Assembly (NCBI GenBank): GCA_013202935.1
Contig: JABMRG010000053.1
Location: 1-7,341, forward strand
Direction of reading: 5' to 3'
Origin: Candidatus Omnitrophota bacterium
Lineage (GTDB): Bacteria; Omnitrophota; Gorgyraeia; JABMRG01
Length of the DNA stretch: 7,341 nt
In this document: one piece after another, positions 1 through 5,371 of the stretch
Layout of the letters: each line of letters opens with the position of its first letter
How positions within the stretch are numbered: the stretch's first letter is position 1
The notes under the pieces: model-generated
The model's database searches: none
Told to the model about the DNA's origin: nothing
Seen by the model: only the letters and a program-made list of their open reading frames with translations
Translations under genes and position numbers: made by a program

Positions 1-13
1 ATCTATACCACTG

Positions 14-23
14 CACTTAAGTG
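14..23. promoter_or_regulatory. 10-bp perfect palindrome upstream of the operon
   Basis: CACTTAAGTG is a perfect 10-bp palindrome. Its centre lies about 23 bases upstream of the centre of the TATAAT box, so it covers the place where a -35 element would sit. That position would suit an operator or activator site. A palindrome of this length is expected by chance in roughly one in ten stretches of this size, so the assignment is weak. Confidence 0.2.
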
Positions 24-44
24 TTTCCAACTATTCTATATAAT
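16..44 (+). promoter_or_regulatory. Putative sigma70-type promoter of the eight-gene operon
   Basis: A consensus -10 hexamer, TATAAT, lies at 39-44. The hexamer 17 bases upstream (CTTAAG, 16-21) is a poor match to TTGACA, and there is no TGn extended -10. If used, transcription would start near 51 and leave a 5' leader of about 45 bases before the first ATG. The region is AT-rich, so a chance -10 match is possible. No other convincing promoter is needed downstream because the genes overlap or nearly touch. Confidence 0.4.
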
Positions 45-95
45 ATAAGGTTATGCCTGTTTTTCATTGCGCTTGAAAGATTCTTGTGGTAGTAT

Positions 96-782
96 ATGAA
101 AACCTTTATGAAGAATATTATACTTATTCTTACAATATTTATACTTACCGGCTGTGCTGGGCCATCCCAGCAGGTTGTTACTACAGGCACCCTGCCAAGG
201 CCGTATCCGCAAGGAGTTTATCATACTGTATTAAAAGGCCAGACATTATGGAGAATTGCAAAGGCTTACGATACTGATATACAGCGGATTATAGAAGCAA
301 ATTATATTAATAATCCATCCAGGATAGATGCAGGGCAGAGGGTATTTATACCTGGTGCAGGTAGAGCTATAACAACTGCAGTCATGGGCCCTGTGCCGAA
401 AACAAGCAAGCGCGGCTACATATGGCCCCTCAAAGGTAAGATTATATCATATTACGGTTCAAAGATAGACAGCGTAACAAACAAGGGTATAGATATTGAA
501 GCGGAAGAAGGCCAGCCAATAGTAGCAGTCCGTTCCGGTAAAGTAGTATTTTGTGACGATAAGGTTAGAGGTCTTGGAAAGACACTGATAATAGACCACG
601 GCAACAACTACTCAACACTCTATGCCTATAATTCAGAAAACCTGGTACTTGTTGGAGATTCTGTCAGGCAGAATCAACCAATAGCAAAAGCAGGTAAGAC
701 AGGAAGGGCCAAAGGAGCGAGTTTACATTTTCAGATAAGAAAAGGCCATAAACCAGAGAATCCATTCTACTATCTACCATGA
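96..782 (+). CDS. NlpD/EnvC-like LysM + LytM (M23) lipoprotein, probably catalytically inactive
   Basis: A 228-aa envelope protein. Residues 1-20 form a lipoprotein signal: Lys2 and Lys6, a hydrophobic core, and a lipobox LTGC with Cys20 as the lipidated residue. The +2 residue is Ala, not the Asp inner-membrane retention signal, so an outer-membrane anchor is likely. A LysM peptidoglycan-binding domain spans about 42-86 (from YHTVLKGQTLWRIAKAY to the VFIP end). An M23/LytM domain spans about 106-226. Of the M23 HxxxD...H...HxH residues, Asp133 and His211 (SLHFQIR) remain. The first metal His is Asn129 (NKGID) and the catalytic His is Tyr177 (LYAYN). E. coli NlpD likewise reads NKGIDI and ends in YLP, and it activates amidases instead of cutting murein. 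A similar role is inferred here: activating or positioning a cell-wall amidase. No strong Shine-Dalgarno precedes ATG 96, but this start includes the full signal. The next in-frame ATG, at 108, would keep only Lys6. Confidence 0.9.
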   Translation: MKTFMKNIILILTIFILTGCAGPSQQVVTTGTLPRPYPQGVYHTVLKGQTLWRIAKAYDTDIQRIIEANYINNPSRIDAGQRVFIPGAGRAITTAVMGPVPKTSKRGYIWPLKGKIISYYGSKIDSVTNKGIDIEAEEGQPIVAVRSGKVVFCDDKVRGLGKTLIIDHGNNYSTLYAYNSENLVLVGDSVRQNQPIAKAGKTGRAKGASLHFQIRKGHKPENPFYYLP

Positions 783-2413
783 GTATTTATACAGAGCCAG
801 CTGTAGGAAATAATTTCTTTGCAAGGGAAGATATCCTTAATTCCCTGCTTAAGAGCGCAAAAGGTATAAGAGAAGAATATCGCCATAACGTAGCGATTAT
901 AGGAAGAGGCCTTATAGGTAAGAGCTCTCTGCTTTTACATTTTCTTGGTATAGTAAAGGATTATAAAGGGTTGATACCCGTATATGTAAGCTTAAAAGAT
1001 ACCAGTTTCAGTGAATTCTGTATTAACTATGTTACGGCGCTTTTGTACCATAGCCTAAGAAAACAGACACAATTAAAAGGAGATAATGACCTGCGCAGCC
1101 TGGAGGAGATTGCAAAGGATAAGTTTCCAAAGACCTGTGAGGTAATAAGAAGAATAAGAAGCCTCCTGGATGAGAAAGATTATAACGAGGCCTTCTCTGA
1201 GCTCTTTAACTTAAATACCATACTAAGCTCTGAGTCAGGCAGCTCTATAGTAGTTGTTTTAGATGAATTCGATATCCTATCAAGATTCCCCATAAGAAAA
1301 CCTTTTCAGCTGCTCGGCCAGAAGATAATGATTCAGTCGAAGACACTCTTTCTTCTATCAAGCTCATCTACTCTTACAGCGCGTAAGATACTCTCCGAAA
1401 AATTATCCCTGCTCTTCGGCGGTTTTGATATTATCGACATAGAGGCTTTTACATCAGATCAGGCGAGGGAATTTATTAAGCTGCAATGTAAAGGTATTCT
1501 CATTCCGGATGACCTTTTAGATTTTATTATTACTTTTACAGGTGGCCACCCATTCTATTTAGGCTCTATAATTCATAAGATAAATTCTGCAAAACGATAC
1601 GGCATAAACAAGATAACATCAAAACACCTAAGCCAGGTTGTTGCAGAGATACTACTCTATCCCAGTGGAGCTATAAATCAATTCTTCACAGACCTCCTCA
1701 AGCGCATTCGGCCTATACTGCCCGAAGGCGATATCTTTGATATATTAAAGACAGTGCTTATGAAAGGTAAGGCTTCTGAGATGACGCAGAAGCTTACCAC
1801 CGGATCAACGCAATTTACTAATCTTTTAAATCTCTTACTAGAGTTGGGACTTGTATCAAAGAGCGGCTCTCTGTATGCCATAACAGATTCAGTATTTAAA
1901 ATGTGGATTGAGGTAAGGTCAAAACCCAGGAATCTTTTATTCGATTTTATACCAGAGGAGGAATCAACAGATTACATCAAAGAGGCCCAAGATAGGATCT
2001 CGGCCTTTAGGCTTGAGGCAAGAAAAAGTATTAGTGAAAAGGTAGTTGAACTTATAGCCTCGTTTAATAATGAGCACTTCTTTATTGACGAGAGAATTCG
2101 CATGTTGCCGCATCTTAGTTTTTTGCAACAGAAAAGATTAAATAGTAATACCACCTTGATAGTTACACGAGCAAAGAAAAAATGGCTATTTATTCTTTCA
2201 AGCAGTAGAGTGACTGAGGAGTATATATGCGAGATATCAAAAAGGCTCAAAAACTATCAGCAGTCAAAACCTAAGATTATACTTATGGCCATGTCAGGCC
2301 TCGACGATACTGCAAAGGTTATGGCAAAACAGAAGCATATATGGATATGGAATAGAGAGGACTTAAACAGGCTCTTTAAATTCTATAGAGGCTATAACGC
2401 ACTAATAGCATAA
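779..2413 (+). CDS. P-loop ATPase of the archaeal-type AAA/STAND group with winged helix and unassigned C-terminal domain
   Basis: A 544-aa protein with no signal peptide or membrane segment, so probably cytoplasmic. An N-terminal FFAREDIL (13-20) matches the 'F-x-GR-x-x-E-L' lead-in of this ATPase group. Walker A is GRGLIGKSS (42-50) with Lys48. Walker B is VVVLDEFD (158-165) with Asp162 and Glu163. FLLSSSST (191-198) is in the sensor-1 position. The signature TGGHPFYLG (254-262) is typical of the family called 'ATPase domain predominantly from archaea'. Residues about 305-375 look like a winged helix. The last about 140 residues (400-544) have a beta-alpha pattern resembling restriction-endonuclease-like C-terminal domains, but no clear D...ExK is visible. 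Its ATG overlaps the upstream stop by four bases (ATGA), with no obvious ribosome site, so translational coupling is likely. The substrate or partner is unknown. ATP binding is confident; defence, DNA-related or signalling roles are all only guesses. Confidence 0.85.
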   Translation: MSIYTEPAVGNNFFAREDILNSLLKSAKGIREEYRHNVAIIGRGLIGKSSLLLHFLGIVKDYKGLIPVYVSLKDTSFSEFCINYVTALLYHSLRKQTQLKGDNDLRSLEEIAKDKFPKTCEVIRRIRSLLDEKDYNEAFSELFNLNTILSSESGSSIVVVLDEFDILSRFPIRKPFQLLGQKIMIQSKTLFLLSSSSTLTARKILSEKLSLLFGGFDIIDIEAFTSDQAREFIKLQCKGILIPDDLLDFIITFTGGHPFYLGSIIHKINSAKRYGINKITSKHLSQVVAEILLYPSGAINQFFTDLLKRIRPILPEGDIFDILKTVLMKGKASEMTQKLTTGSTQFTNLLNLLLELGLVSKSGSLYAITDSVFKMWIEVRSKPRNLLFDFIPEEESTDYIKEAQDRISAFRLEARKSISEKVVELIASFNNEHFFIDERIRMLPHLSFLQQKRLNSNTTLIVTRAKKKWLFILSSSRVTEEYICEISKRLKNYQQSKPKIILMAMSGLDDTAKVMAKQKHIWIWNREDLNRLFKFYRGYNALIA

Positions 2414-2415
2414 GA

Positions 2416-2420
2416 AAGGA
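2416..2420 (+). promoter_or_regulatory. Ribosome binding site supporting the GTG start at 2431
   Basis: AAGGA lies 10 bases before GTG 2431, just after the ATPase stop codon. It supports GTG as initiator. The nearest in-frame ATG lies after the first metal-binding motifs and would destroy the domain. Confidence 0.6.
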
Positions 2421-2430
2421 AACTCTCAGA

Positions 2431-2916
2431 GTGAAGATAGCTGTGATATCAGATACGCATATACCTCAGGCATGTGAGAAGCTTCCAGATTCACTTTTAA
2501 AAGAACTGGCCAAGACAGACCTTATAATACATGCAGGTGACTTGGCAGGATTGTCTGTTCTTGAGAATTTAAAGAAAATAGCTCCAGTAGAGGCTGTTAT
2601 AGGAAATATGGACTCGCACAACATGAGGAAAGAGTTGCCTGAAAAGAAGATCCTTGAGATAGAGGGCTTCAGGATTGGCATAATACATGGTGAGGGGCCG
2701 CCTGACAGAATACAGGATTATGTAAAGATGAAATTTGCAGGCGAAAAATTAGATTGCATAATACATGGACACTCGCATACACCGTATATAGAAAAAATAG
2801 ATAATACAATATATTTCAACCCGGGGAGCCCTACAGACAAGGTATTTGCCCCTTATAATTCATACGGTATACTTGAGATAACAGATAAGATAACGCCAAA
2901 AATAGTAAGGTTGTAA
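2431..2916 (+). CDS. YfcE/MJ0936-family metallophosphodiesterase
   Basis: A complete 161-aa calcineurin-like phosphoesterase of the small YfcE/MJ0936 type, whose members hydrolyse phosphodiesters with a dinuclear metal centre. All metal motifs are present in order: SDTH (Asp8, His10), HAGD (Asp37), GNMD (Asn59, Asp61), IIHG (His86) and GHSHT (His114, His116), followed by NPGS (130-133), which is conserved in this group. The length is normal for the family and there is no signal peptide, so it should act in the cytoplasm. Translation starts at GTG because MKIAVISDTH must begin there to retain the first motif. It follows the ATPase by 17 bases and precedes the TS-like gene by one base. The physiological substrate of this family is often unknown. 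The neighbours suggest a nucleotide or cyclic-nucleotide phosphodiester, which is inference only. Confidence 0.92.
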   Translation: MKIAVISDTHIPQACEKLPDSLLKELAKTDLIIHAGDLAGLSVLENLKKIAPVEAVIGNMDSHNMRKELPEKKILEIEGFRIGIIHGEGPPDRIQDYVKMKFAGEKLDCIIHGHSHTPYIEKIDNTIYFNPGSPTDKVFAPYNSYGILEITDKITPKIVRL

Positions 2917-2917
2917 T

Positions 2918-3748
2918 ATGGAAAAAGGAGAGATCCCCGTAATACTGGTTGAAAAAGATACGCTTCCAGCTGCATGGGAGGAGTCGGTAATAAGGACCTG
3001 GAATGAGGGGTTACCTATCAGGACAGAGTATGATAAGCCTGAAGACCCACCCAGCAAGGATGTGACAATGATTATGGTTATAAGGTCCCCATTTAAAGAG
3101 CCGCGCATACACAGGGCGTTTCCAGGTGGCCTAGGAGACCTTGAGGTCTATCGCCAGGAAGTAGTAGATGGTGTGCATGATAACTGGATAGCACCCGAAG
3201 AAGGCAAATGGACATACACATACCACCAGAGGCTATTTTCATACAATACAGAAGGAGAGTTTATTAATCAGATGGATTATATAGTAAGCAAGCTCTCAGA
3301 GAGTGGGCATTCGAGGAGGGCGCAGGCCATCACATGGAATCCAAAACTCGATATACCTACAGATGATCCTCCCTGCCTGCAACGTGTCTGGTTTAGGATC
3401 TCCGCAGGCAAAATGGGGAGGCTTTTGCTTAATATGAATACTCACTGGAGATCGCGCGATGCGTTTAAGGCAGCCTTTATGAATATATTCGCCCTTACAG
3501 ACCTTCAGAAGATTATTGCAGAGCGGATTTCAAAAAATATAAAGTCAAAAGTTGAAGTGGGCAGGTATGTCGACATAACAGACAGTTTTCATATATATGG
3601 AAGCTACTACGAGGATTTCAAAGGATTCATAGAACTTATTAAGAAGAGGGAGTTTAAAGACAGGGTATGGGAAAGCAGTTTTGCAGAGCCATTCTTTGAG
3701 GATGCACGAAAAAAACTGAAACTTGAAAAGCAGGGAGAGGGTGCATGA
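2918..3748 (+). CDS. Divergent thymidylate synthase-fold protein
   Basis: A 276-aa protein recognisable as a thymidylate synthase (TS) superfamily member by residue order. SRRAQAITWNP (132-142) matches the TS segment SRRxxxSAWNV, which carries the two phosphate-binding Arg. DPPCLQ (150-155) supplies the nucleophile Cys153, where E. coli has APCHAF. HWRSRDAF...MNI (176-190) matches the RSxDxFLGxPFNI segment, with Arg178, Asp181 and Asn189. DSFHIY (222-227) matches the DxHxY segment, with His225 and Tyr227. The 11-residue spacing from Arg178 to Asn189 equals that in E. coli ThyA. Asn, not Asp, at 189 points to a uracil rather than a cytosine substrate. Oddities: Leu154 replaces the His next to the nucleophile, the GLPF of the loop is AAFM, and the C-terminus lacks the folate-closing tail (KAPVAI in E. 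coli). The expected reaction is dUMP methylation or hydroxymethylation; a different pyrimidine or cofactor is possible. AAGG at 2907-2910 is the likely ribosome site. The stop overlaps the HIT gene by four bases. Confidence 0.8.
   Translation: MEKGEIPVILVEKDTLPAAWEESVIRTWNEGLPIRTEYDKPEDPPSKDVTMIMVIRSPFKEPRIHRAFPGGLGDLEVYRQEVVDGVHDNWIAPEEGKWTYTYHQRLFSYNTEGEFINQMDYIVSKLSESGHSRRAQAITWNPKLDIPTDDPPCLQRVWFRISAGKMGRLLLNMNTHWRSRDAFKAAFMNIFALTDLQKIIAERISKNIKSKVEVGRYVDITDSFHIYGSYYEDFKGFIELIKKREFKDRVWESSFAEPFFEDARKKLKLEKQGEGA
3732..3740 (+). promoter_or_regulatory. Strong purine-rich ribosome binding site for the HIT gene
   Basis: AGGGAGAGG ends four bases before ATG 3745. It lies inside the end of the TS-like gene. 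It is among the best Shine-Dalgarno matches in the window and fixes the HIT start, which is followed directly by the conserved WAPWR segment. Confidence 0.6.
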
Positions 3749-4218
3749 AGAAGATATGGGCTCCATGGAGAAGCTCTTTTATATATGATCGCAGCAAAAA
3801 AAGCTGTATCTTTTGCGATGGAAGAGACTCAAAGAATTTAAGAAAAAACTTTATTCTAAAAAAGACAAAACACTCATTCTCTATGCTCAATATATACCCA
3901 TACAACAATGGGCACGTAATGGTAGCGCCGAAAACCCATAAACCATCACTGGTAAAGTTGACAAGAGATGAATTGACAGACCTTATGCTTCTGGTAAATG
4001 AGACTACAAAATTGCTTGATAAGTGTTTAAAGCCCAAGGGTTATAATATGGGTATAAATATTGGAAAGATAGCAGGCGCGGGTTTCCCCGGACATGTACA
4101 TATACATATTGTGCCGCGCTGGGAAGGTGATACCAATTTTATGCCTACAATTTCTGGTACAAAGGTTATATCAGAGTCACTAGATTCCTTATACAAGAGG
4201 CTCCTCAAATATGCATAA
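3745..4218 (+). CDS. HIT-family nucleotide hydrolase/phosphorylase (Ap4A phosphorylase-like)
   Basis: A complete 157-aa histidine-triad protein. It opens with IWAPWRSSFI (4-13) and CIFC (21-24), the N-terminal pattern of bacterial HIT proteins related to mycobacterial Ap4A phosphorylase Rv2613c. The two Cys probably bind zinc. NNGHVMVAPKTH (54-65) is the conserved core strand. The triad is GHVHIHIVPRW (116-126), with His119 as the expected nucleophile that forms a nucleotidyl-His intermediate. Known activities in this branch are cleavage of diadenosine polyphosphates or nucleoside phosphoramidates and related phosphate esters. It is cytoplasmic, with no signal peptide. It sits between the TS-like gene (4-base overlap) and the dGTPase (8-base overlap), which fits a role in nucleotide turnover. 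The exact substrate cannot be read from the sequence. Confidence 0.93.
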   Translation: MKKIWAPWRSSFIYDRSKKSCIFCDGRDSKNLRKNFILKKTKHSFSMLNIYPYNNGHVMVAPKTHKPSLVKLTRDELTDLMLLVNETTKLLDKCLKPKGYNMGINIGKIAGAGFPGHVHIHIVPRWEGDTNFMPTISGTKVISESLDSLYKRLLKYA

Positions 4219-5371
4219 ACCAGATATTGCAAATTCCATTTCAGGCTCAGAGGCCCACCTGGCCCCATATGCAGCAAGAGAAGCTTCAAGCAGAGGCCGT
4301 AAGCATAAAGAACCGGAACACCCCTACCGCCTGATCTACCAGAGAGATAGGGAACGTATAATACATACCACTGCTTTTAGGAGGCTTGAGTATAAGACAC
4401 AGGTCTTTGTGAATCATGAGGGTGACCACTACAGGACGAGATTGACGCATACGATTGAAGTAGCGCAGATCGCAAGGTCTATAGCACGCGCGCTTTTACT
4501 GAACGAAGACCTGGCAGAATCTATTGCCCTTGCTCATGATGTTGGCCACACGCCTTTTGGCCACTCGGGCGAGGATACACTGAAGGATATTATGAAAGAC
4601 CATGGTGGCTTTGATCACAACCTTCAAGGATTGAGAGTTGTAGATCTGCTGGAGGAAAGATACCCTGATTTTAATGGCCTTAATCTTACCTGGGAGGTAA
4701 GAGAAGGCATAATAAAACATAGCACCTCCTATGATAATCCCCCCTTAGTAGAGGAGTTCAATACAGGAGAATCTCCCACACTCGAAACTCAGGTAGTTGA
4801 TATGGCTGATGAGATAGCATACTTTAGCCATGATCTTGACGACGGCCTGGCAAGCGGTATATTGAAAGAGGCTGAGCTTGAAGAAATAGCATTATGGCAA
4901 AAACAGGCTGAGCCGCTTAAAAATACCAAGAGCGCACTTAGCGTGCAGCAGAAAAGATACCAGGCTATAAGAATGATAATAAATACGCTTGTAACAGACC
5001 TTATTGACAACTCAAAAAAGAAACTTGAAGAAAGCAATGTAAGATCCATGTCTGATGTAAGAAAAATGCAGGGAAGGATTATAAATTTTTCAGAGACAAT
5101 CAGCAAGATGAGAATAGAGCTTAAGGGATATCTTTTTGAGAATCTTTATCAGAACTATAGAGTCATGCGTATGGCAGATAAGGCAAGCCGTTTTATGAAA
5201 AAACTTTTTTTCGTTTATCTTGAGAAGCCCACGGCACTCCCACCGCCACACAGGGATAAAGCAAAGAATGAGGATGTTCATAGGGTTATATGTGATTATA
5301 TAGCAGGCATGACAGATCGGTATGCACTCCAGGAATATAAAAGGTTTTTTGAGCCGTATGAGAGGGTATGA
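4211..5371 (+). CDS. dgt: dGTPase-like dNTP triphosphohydrolase (HD domain)
   Basis: A 386-aa member of the deoxyguanosinetriphosphate triphosphohydrolase-like family, which removes triphosphate from dNTPs to give the nucleoside. The N-terminal part has YQRDRERIIHTTAFRRLEYK (43-62), characteristic of the family. Metal ligands are His80 (RLTHTIEV), His109-Asp110 (LAHDVGH) and Asp200 (MADEIAY). HTPFGHSGE (113-121) and FDHNLQG (134-140) are further family signatures, and DYIAGMTDRYA (362-372) ends the conserved core. The length agrees with the shorter, non-E. coli branch, which is often allosterically activated by dNTPs. ATG 4211 overlaps the HIT stop by eight bases, and AGAGG at 4196-4200 is a plausible ribosome site. 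It has every expected catalytic residue, so activity is likely. It probably limits dNTP pools or degrades unwanted dNTPs; which dNTP is preferred is not evident. The symbol denotes family, not proven orthology to E. coli dgt. Confidence 0.93.
   Translation: MHKPDIANSISGSEAHLAPYAAREASSRGRKHKEPEHPYRLIYQRDRERIIHTTAFRRLEYKTQVFVNHEGDHYRTRLTHTIEVAQIARSIARALLLNEDLAESIALAHDVGHTPFGHSGEDTLKDIMKDHGGFDHNLQGLRVVDLLEERYPDFNGLNLTWEVREGIIKHSTSYDNPPLVEEFNTGESPTLETQVVDMADEIAYFSHDLDDGLASGILKEAELEEIALWQKQAEPLKNTKSALSVQQKRYQAIRMIINTLVTDLIDNSKKKLEESNVRSMSDVRKMQGRIINFSETISKMRIELKGYLFENLYQNYRVMRMADKASRFMKKLFFVYLEKPTALPPPHRDKAKNEDVHRVICDYIAGMTDRYALQEYKRFFEPYERV
5362..5366 (+). promoter_or_regulatory. Ribosome binding site bearing on tandem ATG starts at 5368/5371
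   Basis: GAGGG at 5362-5366 leaves one base before ATG 5368 and four before ATG 5371. The spacing is short for both but better for 5371, so initiation may occur at the second Met. The dGTPase stop TGA (5369-5371) overlaps both ATGs, and terminating ribosomes could restart on either. Confidence 0.45.

Noticed and set aside
86..277. Plus-strand 63-codon frame inside the LytM gene
   Set aside because: It overlaps the clear lipoprotein/LysM frame in another phase and has Cys/Tyr-rich shadow composition.
3654..4037. Minus-strand 127-codon frame opposite the HIT gene
   Set aside because: It is antisense to a HIT gene with all motifs and shows no recognisable domain, so it is a shadow frame.
779..5371. 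Anti-phage defence island (STAND-like ATPase plus dGTPase)
   Set aside because: The two genes are separated by housekeeping-type enzymes, the dGTPase has ordinary family features, and there are no mobile or other defence hallmarks. The idea cannot be supported from this sequence alone.
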